This document shows, piece by piece, positions 17,501 to 27,375 of a stretch of 64,000 nt of DNA; position 1 is the stretch's first letter; the number at the start of each line of letters is the position of its first letter. Made by a program: the position numbers and the translations under genes. The notes under the pieces are model-generated. The model was not told where the DNA came from and searched no databases. It saw nothing but the letters and a program-made list of their open reading frames with translations. This DNA is from Microbulbifer sp. MI-G (lineage in GTDB: Bacteria; Pseudomonadota; Gammaproteobacteria; Pseudomonadales; Cellvibrionaceae): assembly GCF_030440425.1 (NCBI RefSeq), contig NZ_CP098023.1, forward strand, positions 3,594,501 to 3,658,500. The letters are read 5' to 3'.

Positions 17501-20500
17501 GGAAAAATCAACAACTACAATTGAGTTGTCCGCTGACTGTACAGTAGCCTGGTGTGCGAAATTTGTCGCAGGTTCTCTCTCAGTCCGGAGCGCTTTATCA
17601 GCCACTGGCACTTGGGTTACTACAGTAGTTTTTACCCCCCGCAGCTCGGCAAATATACGCTCCTGGCTATCAAGCAGGTAGATGTTGTATCCTGACAGCA
17701 GGTTAGTTTCTGACGGGTATTGCAGCATTATGCTACCATTGACAGGTAGCTCCTGCTGAAAGGTCAGTTCGGCAATCGACGCTAATATCAGCTCGCTGTT
17801 AGTGAACTGATTAAGCAGTGCTTCAACCTGCCCAAGCCAGTCCACCAGCAACAGCGCATTATCGCGTTCTCTTAGGTGCACCTTCTTGTGCACCAATGAC
17901 TGTTCCTGTGTCGTCGGTGGTAAAGTACCCTGTCGTTCACTGTGGTTAAGTAGTAGTTTGCCCTGACTCCAAATCCGCTCTTTGTTTATTGACGTTGAGC
18001 TATTTCTTAAGTCACGGTTGTTTTCTGGCTCTGAGCTGTATATCTCAAATACACCCTGATCCTTGCTTACCATCATTAACGCCACACGAATATTGCCCAG
18101 TTGTAAATCTGGAATCCCGCCAAATTCAACTTCACTCAGTAGTAGTTGAGGAACTTGTTCCAGCACCAGACCACTGCACTGCACTGCTGCCATCACCAGG
18201 CTCAGGCTCCAGGCCTGAGGCAGTGTGGCTGAGTCGGTTAAATGACGGTATAACAGAGCGCCGGAGCTGCTAAAACAAAGCTGCTTCAGGTCGGACACAT
18301 TGGCCTGTAATAGCGGGTGAACAATACTGCCTGTATATAATAAGTTCGCATCATCCGCTACCCTTGCCACCCAATAACGTTCCTGAGCAAATGGGTATCC
18401 AGGTAGGCTTATCAGCAATGGTGAATGTTTTGGATAGAATTTATCCCAGTCGATCTGCAAACCTTTGACCCACAGATCCAATAAATTTGATAATTTACGG
18501 CTTGCTATCCAGCGCTCAACCGCAAGTTGCATATCCTCATCTTGATTAATAGCCGATAGTACATTTTGTTTCACTTGACCGCTGTACACATCGGTCAAGT
18601 CCTTTGCTCCTTTGAGGTACTCTCGTAATTGTTGCACCAGGTGAGTGACTGATATAACGATCAGACCCAACCGTTCAGTCATTACTTCACGCCCTGTCTG
18701 CAGGGTATAGGCTAACGAGTGTAAATTGAGCGTCTCCTGTCGCGACTCGATAAAAGCGATTAACTCTACTACTTTTTGCTGTAACTGCATCGGGTTTCTG
18801 GCTGATAGGGGCACTATCACCGGCTCAACGCTAAGCTGCTGTTGAGCGTTTATTTGGTTCTCGCGTATTTCCGAAGGCTGATATTCCTGGATCACCATAT
18901 TGGCGTTGGAGCCTCCTGCACCAAACGAGGAGATCGTTGCTATGCGCGGTTGCTCTTTGCCATCTATCACAGGACGCTGCCAGTCCGTTAACTGCTGGTT
19001 AACAACAAATGCACTGCTGGCAAAATCAATATGAGGGTTAAGTACTTGAGAGTGCAACGACGGTACAACCTGCTGATGTTGGAGCTGCATCAGTACCTTG
19101 GTTAATCCAGCAATTCCGGCAGCTGATTCACAGTGGCCGATATTAGATTTAGCCGAGCCGATTAGACAGTAGTTTTGGCCACGCTGCTCAATGCCTTCAG
19201 CAAATGCGTGGTTGAGAGCGGCTATTTCAATGGGGTCTCCTAATTTTGTACCGGTGCCATGTGCTTCTACATAGCTGATCTGTGCAGGCGTAATTTGCGC
19301 GTTACGTAATGCCCGTTTGATCAACTGCCCCTGAGCCTTAGGATTAGGTACTGTAAAACCGTTCGTTTTACCGCCGTGATTAAGGGCGCTGCCTAGCAAT
19401 ACTCCGTAAATGTGATTACCCTGCTGTTCGGCTTCTGACAAGCGTTTTAATATAACCGCTCCAACGCCCTCGCCGGGAATGTACCCATCACCGCCTTCAC
19501 CAAAGCTTTGGCATTGTCCGGTGCTAGAGATAAATTGTCCGGCGCTTAACATCAGATATTTATTGGGGTGTATAGTGACATTCACCCCACCGGCAATAGC
19601 CAAATCGGTACGTAGCTGCTGTAGATCCTGTAATGCCAGGTGGATAGCGGTAAGTGATGCAGAACACATGGTGTCCAGGGTCATACTGGGACCATGCACA
19701 TTTAGGAAGTAAGACACCCGATTGGCAATACTGGCCACACTGCTGGCGATCCCCATACGCTGTCTGGACAAACTGTTTTCTGCACCAAACAGTTGATATT
19801 CATTGTACATAATCCCGACATATACTCCCACCTGGCCGGGCAAGTCATCGGCATGGGGGATTTGCACAGCATCCCGGGTGTAGCCTGCATCTTCCAAAGC
19901 ATGCCAGGCAGTTTGCAAAAATAATCGCTCTTGAGGATCGAGAATCTCTGCTTCCCTTGGCGAGATACCAAAGAATCTTGGATCAAATTGATCGACACCA
20001 GAAATAAAGCCACCCCAACGACTGTAATGAGCGCCGGATTGGGTACGATCCTCGCTGTAATAATCCTGCCAGCGCCACCTGTCCCGAGGCACTTCAACAA
20101 TGCAATCTTTACCTTCGCTAAGGTGTTTCCAATAGGCCATAACATCATCTGAACCTGGATAGCGACCACTCAGGCCAACAATAGCCACCGGCTCTGGAGT
20201 ACGATTCGCGTTACCTGCTGGTTTGGTCACAAGGGGTGTGGCTAAACGGAAACCGCGCCGCTCAGATACCCCATGAACCATTGCCAAAGCAGTATCGTTG
20301 GCCTGTTTCGCCTGTCGATTAACTGTCTGATTACTGGTAATGATTTTTTCGCCGTGGTATTGCTGTAAAAAGTCAGCCAGCTCATTTAAACTGTGGTATT
20401 CAAAAAACAGGGTTTTCGGTAAAGTGCCAAACTGTTGTTCCAGTTTCTGAGTCAGGGTCATCGCCAAAATTGAATCGATACCGTATTTTTCCAGAGCTGT

Positions 20501-23500
20501 AGCACTGTCGATTTGCTGGGCAGGCAACTTTAATTCTGCAGCAAATAACTGGCGTAATAATTCAGTCGCTGCACTTTTTTCGGATATTACCTGCTTCTCT
20601 ACTACTGTTTTTGAATCAGTTTTTGTGGAGCGAGCTGGTTGGGACAATGGTGATAATTGTTGTTGTTTTACTACCTGTGTACCGATCTGCATCACATTGC
20701 CATAGATCGTCATTAACCTGAACATACCATTTGTTAATACCAGGTGCAGCACCTCCAGTGCTACCTTACTGGGCATTGGTGACATACCAAATTGCTGGCG
20801 CAAAAACTGTAATCCGCTGTCTTCAACCTGAATACCACCTTGTTGCCATAGCGACCAATTAATGCTCACGGTAATACCACGACGCTGTCCGCTGGCGAAC
20901 AGCTGATTGCGATACCCGGCAAAGCCATCCAAATAGCCATTGGCCAGTGCATAGTTAGACTGGTTGATATTACCCAATGCAGCGGTAACCGAGGAAAATA
21001 ACGCAATAAAGTCCAGATCCAGCTCGGCGCTGGCGAGATCCAGGTTTTCTGTTGCCAAGGTCTTTGGCAGCATCACCTCAATCAAATCACTACTGCTATT
21101 GCTAGTAAAAGGTCGATCAGCAGTTGTTCCAGCACAGTGGAAGATACCTTTTACGGCCGACAGCTCTGCAAACAGTGCTGTTACCCCATCCCTATCGGTC
21201 AGATCGACCACTCTATAGTTGATACTCTGTCTGTGTTTCAGTTTGGCCTCTAATTCCTGTAGCTGGCCCAGCGAGGCTGAATTCAGCTCTGATCGGCCTA
21301 CTAACACCAACTGCACACTGTCGGCTTTAGTCAATAGATGATTGCAAATAATACGCCCAATTTTGCCCAGTCCACCCGTGACCACATAAGTGGCAGCCTC
21401 CTTCATCCAGGAAGTCGTCAGGTTATGTTGCCACGCCGCCGGTTGAGTCTGTTGCCAAAGTGGTTGATACCATCTTTGCTGTTGCCACTTTAAATGATTA
21501 ATATTTAATTGCAGGCCATCACTCAGCAGATCGGAGAATTCTGTGGCCGTAGGAAGCTGTGGCAACTCCAGTAATTGACTACGTAACCGGCGCTGTTCCC
21601 GATTAATGGTTTTTAGCAGCGCCGAAATTCCCTCCACTAATCCCACAACAGGCGAGCCAACAATGACCAGTTGTAGCATAGTTTCGGAGTGGGTGTTCGA
21701 TAATAGGCTCTTAAGCAACTCCGTTACAATCAGAACATGTTGCTGATACTGTTCAGCGTTACTAACGGTATTTTTCCTTAACTGCACAGTCTGAATTGTG
21801 TACTGCGACGACAACTGACTGGTAAGCTGTTGTGTGTCGATGGCTCCATCGGCCATTAGCAGCAACTGACATTGCATCTCAGAGGTTGGTTCACTGACAG
21901 TGAGCTTAGGCAGTTTTGCCCATTGCGGTTGAAATAAAACTAATTGCTGGCTGTCATCAGCAGTAGACTGATAATTGAATGTACGGGTTGTTAATCCCCG
22001 TAAACGGATGCATACCACACCAGATTCATCCAGTAAATCTATATCAAAACAATTTACGCTGTGCTCACCAGTATTATCTACGGAACGTATCCAGGCAAAC
22101 ATGCGCTGACAACACGGGCGCAGCACCATAGCCTCGGTTAAGGCAAAGGGCAATGCAGGTTGCGCAGGCAAATCAGAAAAATCCCAAAGCAGTGCATTTG
22201 TGGCCTGGAAAGCGGCATCAACAATGCCGGGCTGGATCATGTACTGATCCAAGCTGTCCTGCATGGATTTTGGCAACAGGATTTCCGCAAGTGCCTGACC
22301 GTGACCCAATCGTATTTTTTTCAGGGTTCGGTGAGACATTCCATATTGCAAACCTACCTGAGCAAAGCTCGTGTACAGTAGCTTTGCACTGAGTTCTGCA
22401 ACGGTCATTAGACCGATGATGTCAGGCAGGGCATGAGTCTCAGGCTGCTCTGGCTCATGTAGTATATAGTGACCGGAGCAACATAGTTGGTCCTGTTGAC
22501 CAATGATTCGCGCGATGGAAAAACTCAGTTTTCCCTGTGGATCGACTTGCACACTCACTTCAACGTCAATGTCAGTTTCATCCTGACCAACAATAATTGG
22601 ACGATGCCATACCACATCTTGCAGTACTGCCTGCATACCAGGGGTTTCCGCCAGTGCTAATGCCAGTGCCTCCCGTGCCATTTCGAGGTAGGCGACAGCG
22701 GGCAATACCGGACCTGTCGCCAGATGGTGATCATTAAGGAATGTTTCATTACCGGTAAATACTGAACGATAGCATTGGCGATGCAGATTTGAGGTATTCC
22801 GGTGCAACATAGGATGCAACCTAAAGTGACCCTCTGATACTGTATCGCCCAACGCATAATCCCCAGGTTCACCCAACCAGTAAGACTGTAGATTAAACGG
22901 ATAGGTAGGTAAGACGATTTTACCCAGGTTATTGCCCTGAAACAGCAGTTGCCAGTCGAAATCCAAACCTTTCACCCACAGTTTGGCTAATTTGGTAAAG
23001 TTGCCATCCCTTAACCATCTGTTAGTAGTCGTGGCCAGTTCGTGATCACTATTGAAAATCTCTACCGATTGATAATCACTGTCCCGATTGCCTGTCAAAC
23101 AATTTTCTGAAGCCCTGTTATTCAACCATTCCACTAGTTCAGTCTTCAATTCGATAACAGAACTGACCAGCACTGCCAGTCTGTGTTTCATCGCTTCTCG
23201 GCCTGTCAGTAAAGTATAAGCCAGTGCGTGCAAATCTATTTTCTGCTGTGCGGTCACAAAATGCAGTAGCTTTTCAGCATACTGTTGCAGCTGGAACTCG
23301 CTACCGGCAGACAAAACTACCATGATAGGCAGCTCACAAACCTCTTGAGGCGCTGCAGGGGATTCACTCAGGTACTGTTCAACAATCAGGTGAGCATTGG
23401 TTCCTCCAGCACCAAAACTACTGACACAAGCGCGACGCGGCCGTTCACGGCCATTCACTACTGGTGATTGCCACTTCTGAGTGTGATCAACAATGTAAAA

Positions 23501-26500
23501 GGGGCTGTCCTGCAACTCAATTTGTGGATTACGGGTTTTACAGTGCAAGGTTCCTGGCAAAGTGCTATATTGCATGGCAAGTAACACTTTACACAACCCG
23601 GCAACTCCAGCGGCCGTCTCCAAATGACCAATATTACTTTTAATGGAACCTAAACCACATTGTCCCGGCTGTATGACGATATTACGTTCACGATATAATT
23701 GTTTAAAAGCCTTTTTCAAGCCATTAATTTCGATGGGATCGCCCAGTGCCGTGCCTGTACCATGACATTCCACATAGCTGATGGTAGCAGGATCTATTCC
23801 GGCTTGATTAAAGGCATCGACGACCAGTTTGGCCTGACTATTAGGGTTTGGTGCAGTGAGTGAGTTGGCTTTACCGCCATGGTTCTCCGAAGAACCGATG
23901 ATCACTCCCGCAATATGATCGCCATCGCGCTCAGCTTTTGCCAGGGGTTTTAACAGCACTGCGGCGATCCCCTCACCCCGCACATAGCCGTTGGCCTCAG
24001 CGGAAAAAGTTTTACAGCGGCCATCCTGCGCCAGCATTCCAGCTTTGGAATACAGCAGGTGCATTTTGGGGGTGATAATCAGATTAGCGCCGCCTGCTAC
24101 AACCATTTCGCAGTTGTCCTGACGGATCGACTGCACTGCCCGGTGAACTGCTACCAGTGATGACGAGCAAGCGGTATCTATCACTTCACTCGGCCCGGTA
24201 AATCCAAATAAGTACGACAACCGATTCGCGGCAAACAGATGCATCAGGCCGCTCATTTGCAAGACATCATGACGTCGTAAACGACTGGCTACCAATTCAG
24301 CATAGTCGTTGAGATTAATGCCCAGAATCACCCCGATCTTTTCCCCGGAGAGATTATTGGGGTTGTAACCCGCACACTCCAACAACTCCCACGTACACTG
24401 TAAGAACAGTCTGTGCTGTGGATCCATCAGTTCAGCTTCTTTGGGGCTCATTTTAAAGAACAACGGATCAAATTGATCGATACCATTGATAAAACCACCC
24501 CACTTTACCTGAGTTTTGTCGCCATTTTTTGGATCGCCCCAATAGCTTTGCCAGTCCCATCGTGTCGCAGGAATCTGCTCAATACAGTCCACCTCATGTG
24601 CCAGTTTTTGCCACAGTTCATCCAACCCTCTTGCCTGCGGAAAATACCCGTGAGCACCAATAATGGCGACTGGTTGCTGTGTCGTTTTGACAGTTTGTAC
24701 AGGTTGCTGCCGGGTCCATTTTTCGATCAACCGTTGAGGAATAGCTGGAATTGGCGAACTATCCCTACTACTGTCAGTGACTGAGTGCAGATGCTCTGTC
24801 ACTGATTCAGATAACTTCAGCTGTTCGCCAAGGCTGGTCGATAGTTCTTTCAAGTTGCTAAAGTCAAATAGTGTGGAAGGCTGTAATTCAACACCCAGTT
24901 GACTATTTAAGCGCTTGACAAACTCGACAATTAAAATCGAGTCGAGTGGATATTCTCGCAATGGCAGTTCCAAACACACCTCAGAAATGTCCACTAGTGT
25001 AGTGTCAGAAAATGCCGCTATCACAATATCTTGCAACTGTTGTAGCTTCAGTTTATCTGGCTGAATTCCCGGAGCGGGATCCGACCGATATTTTTCTAAT
25101 TGGATTTCTGCAGTCATTGCCTGGTATTCACGTAACCCTCCAGGAAAAGTACTGATATTGATGTTGTCAGCATTTTTATACCAGGAAGAACAGGCGGCAT
25201 TTTCAGAGGCCTGTGCCGAGCGGTGCTGAACCCATTGATAGTACTCTTCACTAACTTCACGCCTTACTTCAATTGCGGGCGATCCGCTCTGCGCCTGCAG
25301 TTCAATCAAGCGGCAGATATAGTCCACCTGGCATTCAACGAATTCGGTGACCGAGCTGGAATTAGTATTTGTATTTGGTCCATAAAGAAAAAACAGGTTA
25401 GGAAATCCTGGAGTGGAAATTCCCAAATAGGTCACTGGGTGATGCTGCCAAGCCTGTTCCAGGCTGTTACCAGAAGAGTCAGTAATTTGATATGGCGGAA
25501 TCAAATTATTAAGCTGGAATCCGGTCGCGAAAATTACTGCATCTAGCGGATATTGGGACTTGTAAGTGTGGATTGCAGTTGAATTGAAGTGACTAATAGT
25601 GTCTGTGATTATCTGCACATTGGGTTGCCGCAATGCCTGATGATAGGTGTGGGAAGCCAGTGGCCGTGAACATCCCGTAGGATAACCAGGACGCAAACCC
25701 GCTTGATCCAACCATTGGTAGAACGAGAAAAATTCACTGAAATTAACTGATGCTGACTGCGCATAAAGTTCTGCAACCCTGGAATTGGCATCAAACGGGT
25801 CAAATTCTGGGAAGTTATCCAGCAGCTTCCGATAACCATCCTGATTATCAAAAAACTGCTGACGCATGGCTTGCCAATATTGTGGATCTGCAGCCATTTT
25901 TTTCAAAGTAATATCGGAATAAGATACCCTGGGAAAAATATATTTAGCGCTACGGGCAAACACACACAAAGACTCCACTTGACTCTGCAAGGCTTCAATA
26001 ACTTGCAGGGCACTGGCCCCATTACCAATGACGCCGACCTGGCACCCTGACAGATCTAACTCCTGAGGATATTGAGCAGAATGGTGCAGCGGGTTACAAA
26101 AACTTTCCATACCTTTAAACTGGGGAATAAACGGTGTATTGAGCTGGCCTGTCCCATTAACCAGGTATTGCCCCTGGAACTGCCGCTTATCCTTACAAGT
26201 TACCTGCCACTGGCTTCGCTCATCATTATATGCCGCCTGCTGTACCAGAGCATGAAATATTATATGCTCACCAAGGCCATATTTATCCACGCAGCGCTCA
26301 AAATAATCCAATATTAGTGGCTGTTTCGGCCACGCAGGGCCAACAAACTGTTCAAAGGAATAGCAGTATGCAAACATGGGAATGTCACAACCACAACCGG
26401 GATAACGATTTTGACTCCAGGTTCCCGCCACAGTGTCGGTTTTTTCTAAAATTACAAAGTCTATTCCTCGCTGTTTTAATGCGATTCCCATACAAATCCC

Positions 26501-26551
26501 GGACAAACCGGCACCGACTATAACGACTTTTTTACGGATAACTGATGACAT
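11579..26551 (-). CDS. Trans-AT PKS with N-terminal Baeyer-Villiger-type monooxygenase and beta-branching module
   Basis: 4990 aa. Residues 1-510 are a flavin monooxygenase of the Baeyer-Villiger/FMO class: FAD loop GAGLSG at 13-18, a variant FxG...HxxxYP fingerprint at 145-161, second Rossmann GNGAS near 176 and FATGF near 330. ACP1 (Ser538) follows directly. Then KS1 (Cys795), DH1 (His1275, Asp1445 in VDAAFQ), KR1 (GGLGKIG near 1723, Tyr1867) and ACP2 (Ser2027). KS2 has Cys2296 in a TMCSAS variant. Next come a DH-like region lacking the catalytic pattern (about 2740-2960), two degenerate crotonase-fold copies (about 3090-3290 and 3315-3530) and one full ECH (about 3535-3790, FSSGG). Tandem ACPs (Ser3840, Ser3958) carry the DSITxVTW flag. 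KS3 has Cys4219, DH3 has His4699 and Asp4872, and a C-terminal docking helix ends in LSIAEAVDMEII. Its ATG overlaps the hydrolase stop codon (TAATG), implying coupled translation. The order suggests oxygen insertion early in the pathway, then one reduced unit and one beta-branch. Confidence 0.94.
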   Translation of the reverse strand: MSSVIRKKVVIVGAGLSGICMGIALKQRGIDFVILEKTDTVAGTWSQNRYPGCGCDIPMFAYCYSFEQFVGPAWPKQPLILDYFERCVDKYGLGEHIIFHALVQQAAYNDERSQWQVTCKDKRQFQGQYLVNGTGQLNTPFIPQFKGMESFCNPLHHSAQYPQELDLSGCQVGVIGNGASALQVIEALQSQVESLCVFARSAKYIFPRVSYSDITLKKMAADPQYWQAMRQQFFDNQDGYRKLLDNFPEFDPFDANSRVAELYAQSASVNFSEFFSFYQWLDQAGLRPGYPTGCSRPLASHTYHQALRQPNVQIITDTISHFNSTAIHTYKSQYPLDAVIFATGFQLNNLIPPYQITDSSGNSLEQAWQHHPVTYLGISTPGFPNLFFLYGPNTNTNSSSVTEFVECQVDYICRLIELQAQSGSPAIEVRREVSEEYYQWVQHRSAQASENAACSSWYKNADNINISTFPGGLREYQAMTAEIQLEKYRSDPAPGIQPDKLKLQQLQDIVIAAFSDTTLVDISEVCLELPLREYPLDSILIVEFVKRLNSQLGVELQPSTLFDFSNLKELSTSLGEQLKLSESVTEHLHSVTDSSRDSSPIPAIPQRLIEKWTRQQPVQTVKTTQQPVAIIGAHGYFPQARGLDELWQKLAHEVDCIEQIPATRWDWQSYWGDPKNGDKTQVKWGGFINGIDQFDPLFFKMSPKEAELMDPQHRLFLQCTWELLECAGYNPNNLSGEKIGVILGINLNDYAELVASRLRRHDVLQMSGLMHLFAANRLSYLFGFTGPSEVIDTACSSSLVAVHRAVQSIRQDNCEMVVAGGANLIITPKMHLLYSKAGMLAQDGRCKTFSAEANGYVRGEGIAAVLLKPLAKAERDGDHIAGVIIGSSENHGGKANSLTAPNPNSQAKLVVDAFNQAGIDPATISYVECHGTGTALGDPIEINGLKKAFKQLYRERNIVIQPGQCGLGSIKSNIGHLETAAGVAGLCKVLLAMQYSTLPGTLHCKTRNPQIELQDSPFYIVDHTQKWQSPVVNGRERPRRACVSSFGAGGTNAHLIVEQYLSESPAAPQEVCELPIMVVLSAGSEFQLQQYAEKLLHFVTAQQKIDLHALAYTLLTGREAMKHRLAVLVSSVIELKTELVEWLNNRASENCLTGNRDSDYQSVEIFNSDHELATTTNRWLRDGNFTKLAKLWVKGLDFDWQLLFQGNNLGKIVLPTYPFNLQSYWLGEPGDYALGDTVSEGHFRLHPMLHRNTSNLHRQCYRSVFTGNETFLNDHHLATGPVLPAVAYLEMAREALALALAETPGMQAVLQDVVWHRPIIVGQDETDIDVEVSVQVDPQGKLSFSIARIIGQQDQLCCSGHYILHEPEQPETHALPDIIGLMTVAELSAKLLYTSFAQVGLQYGMSHRTLKKIRLGHGQALAEILLPKSMQDSLDQYMIQPGIVDAAFQATNALLWDFSDLPAQPALPFALTEAMVLRPCCQRMFAWIRSVDNTGEHSVNCFDIDLLDESGVVCIRLRGLTTRTFNYQSTADDSQQLVLFQPQWAKLPKLTVSEPTSEMQCQLLLMADGAIDTQQLTSQLSSQYTIQTVQLRKNTVSNAEQYQQHVLIVTELLKSLLSNTHSETMLQLVIVGSPVVGLVEGISALLKTINREQRRLRSQLLELPQLPTATEFSDLLSDGLQLNINHLKWQQQRWYQPLWQQTQPAAWQHNLTTSWMKEAATYVVTGGLGKIGRIICNHLLTKADSVQLVLVGRSELNSASLGQLQELEAKLKHRQSINYRVVDLTDRDGVTALFAELSAVKGIFHCAGTTADRPFTSNSSSDLIEVMLPKTLATENLDLASAELDLDFIALFSSVTAALGNINQSNYALANGYLDGFAGYRNQLFASGQRRGITVSINWSLWQQGGIQVEDSGLQFLRQQFGMSPMPSKVALEVLHLVLTNGMFRLMTIYGNVMQIGTQVVKQQQLSPLSQPARSTKTDSKTVVEKQVISEKSAATELLRQLFAAELKLPAQQIDSATALEKYGIDSILAMTLTQKLEQQFGTLPKTLFFEYHSLNELADFLQQYHGEKIITSNQTVNRQAKQANDTALAMVHGVSERRGFRLATPLVTKPAGNANRTPEPVAIVGLSGRYPGSDDVMAYWKHLSEGKDCIVEVPRDRWRWQDYYSEDRTQSGAHYSRWGGFISGVDQFDPRFFGISPREAEILDPQERLFLQTAWHALEDAGYTRDAVQIPHADDLPGQVGVYVGIMYNEYQLFGAENSLSRQRMGIASSVASIANRVSYFLNVHGPSMTLDTMCSASLTAIHLALQDLQQLRTDLAIAGGVNVTIHPNKYLMLSAGQFISSTGQCQSFGEGGDGYIPGEGVGAVILKRLSEAEQQGNHIYGVLLGSALNHGGKTNGFTVPNPKAQGQLIKRALRNAQITPAQISYVEAHGTGTKLGDPIEIAALNHAFAEGIEQRGQNYCLIGSAKSNIGHCESAAGIAGLTKVLMQLQHQQVVPSLHSQVLNPHIDFASSAFVVNQQLTDWQRPVIDGKEQPRIATISSFGAGGSNANMVIQEYQPSEIRENQINAQQQLSVEPVIVPLSARNPMQLQQKVVELIAFIESRQETLNLHSLAYTLQTGREVMTERLGLIVISVTHLVQQLREYLKGAKDLTDVYSGQVKQNVLSAINQDEDMQLAVERWIASRKLSNLLDLWVKGLQIDWDKFYPKHSPLLISLPGYPFAQERYWVARVADDANLLYTGSIVHPLLQANVSDLKQLCFSSSGALLYRHLTDSATLPQAWSLSLVMAAVQCSGLVLEQVPQLLLSEVEFGGIPDLQLGNIRVALMMVSKDQGVFEIYSSEPENNRDLRNSSTSINKERIWSQGKLLLNHSERQGTLPPTTQEQSLVHKKVHLRERDNALLLVDWLGQVEALLNQFTNSELILASIAELTFQQELPVNGSIMLQYPSETNLLSGYNIYLLDSQERIFAELRGVKTTVVTQVPVADKALRTEREPATNFAHQATVQSADNSIVVVDFSNADLCIQLDSHSAFARKNNVASPLSAVTNRAKPVNIQLPAQQRFESPTPILSKPAAIQLAVLSEATVAQGLPLLQVLDHGAGVFSINLQAGILHDELQQALSDSFAWLSRQDVTVLLIATDPGLGLQGDLSQARTLLQNDLPATIAKQPTIFINRAQSFGAAWLLAASCDWVLYADNGRFSLSDLPLLPAVRQLLAMASPWQELNVTGGEICNARKLADTGWGHYVSKQTELSDQALSLAVNLSEKSPQALVLLHNTLAGPRQQILSALGEQLSVYSVKMSSNATNDRQWQPEVSDLVVETAGHALKLRVTTNASDAESVIKALLDFLNKLKQDDYHSQLLLCSDAPGFLPALTTLQDPQSAAELLQEILACRQRVICMFSGNIVGFAWLIGMAANTVIYPSGASFRLSDPWTTGVGLLLSDALCRRHLGEQHGRMVLFSDGQYSTEQLQLWRPDLLVLPLPAGQQLADKLLRTDCGCYWELTAINVSLLRSPADQSQREPAVAKPEIINLASTVITAALDDQGVAVITMQDEASKNLFTEQIISGLSQAFTLLAERKNCKVVVLTGYDNYFSSGGSKETLKAIQQGQARFTDRKVFALPMECPLPVVAAMQGHAIGAGWMLGMFADLSIFSKQSHYISPYINYGFTPGAGSTRLLPRKLGTSIAGRNLMAGDAITGETLAQASPALLVASRAETLTQALTLAQALAKQFSKSQLRALKKQWQQEVAEELQDGFAQELAMHQQTFVGNEQILGRIEQQFTQQANVNHQVISEAFSTSKKSEQNVAADQLSIQQRARQLLATELHLDPDEIDDHSQFIDLGLDSITAVTWIKNINKQFDLGIEASQVYNYPNLAEFYKLLAQSVVQQAPELYTAPPATPDSFAPVTETLSSLAPLVETTNNNERQQNQPALSALRQLLAEELHLSVSEIEDDAQFIDLGMDSITGVTWMRKVNEHFSIEIEATRIYSYPTLADMHKYLASVTELNEPEKVTASDGKNKLSEQSVIHVAATRPNRALQSIRSLVQKSSASSVAETDGIAIIGMAGQFAMAQDIDSFWQNILDAKNCISEVPEHRWNSAVFYQDKAQPDVGKTNSKWMGVLDDYDKFDPLFFNISPVEAESMDPQQRLFLQTSWHSIEHAGYNPESLADTKVGIFVGCGSGDYQQFSLQQLTAQGFTGGANSILAARIAYYLNFKGPCLSIDTACSSSLVAIASACESLTANSCDMALAGGVYVMSGPAMHIKTAQSGMLSRDGRCFTFDQRANGFVPGEGVGVVLLKRLQQARADNDHIFANIIGWGTNQDGKTNGITSPSAQSQAQLEQQIYRKFAIDPRHIGLIEAHGTGTKLGDPIEVEGLKTAFAQFTDAEHFCALGSVKSNIGHSVAAAGVAGVIKVVQALQQKILPPSINFTQINEHIHLSGSPFYVNTQARPWPLNPANSRMAAVSSFGFSGSNAHLVLEQGGQVTESIDQANKVLGLLAQKFIVPLSAKTEIQLQQSASQLDAFIEANPELLLAELAAGLQIGRAPMIYRLAIVCSSKQQLQKSLSTYLAGADPNTMCVGSVYQACADKKLYTKAFSDQNQTPQQNFMHWLQQGAANKIAEAWCQGMPIDWKALYPLAMPNRVTLPLYPFAKESYWQHDNDALLRLNKASSIPVQLHPLLHRNESDLQRQCYTTTLMGTEWFLTDHKVQGQSLLPGVAYLEMALNAAKHALGELADEQLLQLNQSTWIRSLVVTSSTEIITEITPVADSPSGNLQLEVHIKSTTDVGLQLLFQSNVVVIPVYTPADQNVAELTAKNTGNEISGTMAYQLLQEMGLQYGTSHQGIVRLSGDQKQILAELALPSVVTDTINDYLLHPSIMDSALQSSFALIYGIDTPNTPSLPFSIDSLIVHRSTEQQMLALITREGPQDNSGMVTMNIDLLDVEGRVCVECRGFVTRNTAAHNSAQHNQFDLDFYQQVVAKISNNQLSIAEAVDMEII

Positions 26552-27303
26552 TAAAAAACCTCCCGAATAAATCTCTGGATGGTCTGCATGGCGATTTGAT
26601 GGTTATGGGCTATTGGAATGAGATGACCACTATCGACCACTATTTCAGCCTTCTGCTGGTAACAAGCTGCAGTAAATTGCGCAACTTCCGGAGGAAATAA
26701 AGGATCCTCCTTTCCATTAATAATTTTTATTGGAATGTAAGCTCGACATGGCTGCTCGAGAATGTTTTGAAAAAATATTTCTAATTCCAAACGACTAAAT
26801 CCCTGCATTACCTTTCCCATATAATCGTTTTGCTGTTGTTTTGAAATATTGCGCATAGTTGCAGGAGAAAACATCATGATTGGATTGATGCGATTCCTAA
26901 AAAAGTCAACCAACCCGTCTGCGTTTTCATGAGCCAGCTTTTGGAAAAATCGTAGTGTGAAAATGAGATTATTTTTTGGTGGCACTGAAGATAACAATAC
27001 TACCCCCTTAGCAGCTCCTGGCAGACGATTTTGCACTAATAACTGCTGACAAATAGCCCCACCCAGGCTTAGGCCGATGATCACATATGGACCGTTTACA
27101 TACTGAGTCAGATATTGCTGAACACAGTTTACGCATTGCTCCAGATTAACCTGTTGCCTCTGTTGTGCGGTAGCTGAAGGCTGATGCCCAGGCAAGTTAA
27201 CGGTATGGGTAATAAACCCCAGACGCTGAAACCAGGGAAGGAAGTGATGAAACACCCATACACCCAACCCCAAACCATGAATAAATATTAAATGCTTAGA
27301 CAT
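26551..27303 (-). CDS. Alpha/beta hydrolase, cluster-associated
   Basis: 250 aa, normal length for a single-domain alpha/beta hydrolase and without a signal peptide. The N-terminus has the oxyanion HG motif (FIHGLGLG). The nucleophile elbow is GLSLGG near residue 98, an acid is likely in NGKEDPLF, and the base is in SGHLIPI near the C-terminus, so the triad looks complete. Its stop codon shares one base with the ATG of the monooxygenase-PKS (TAATG), and an AAGG sits about ten bases before its own ATG. Tight coupling to a Baeyer-Villiger-type domain suggests it may hydrolyse an ester formed by oxygen insertion. Alternatives are a type II editing thioesterase or a general esterase; the sequence alone does not decide. 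Confidence 0.85.
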   Translation of the reverse strand: MSKHLIFIHGLGLGVWVFHHFLPWFQRLGFITHTVNLPGHQPSATAQQRQQVNLEQCVNCVQQYLTQYVNGPYVIIGLSLGGAICQQLLVQNRLPGAAKGVVLLSSVPPKNNLIFTLRFFQKLAHENADGLVDFFRNRINPIMMFSPATMRNISKQQQNDYMGKVMQGFSRLELEIFFQNILEQPCRAYIPIKIINGKEDPLFPPEVAQFTAACYQQKAEIVVDSGHLIPIAHNHQIAMQTIQRFIREVF

Positions 27304-27375
27304 TATTTCGTTGCCTTGAGAATTCAGGCTTGAAAATACTTTGTCAGAATATGTTGGGTAGCGGCATGGGTATGG

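Noticed and set aside
26551..27303. Hydrolase as the main chain-releasing thioesterase
   Set aside because: A complete type I thioesterase is fused to the NRPS end, and this gene is coupled to the monooxygenase-PKS near the start of the pathway; a type II editing role cannot be excluded.
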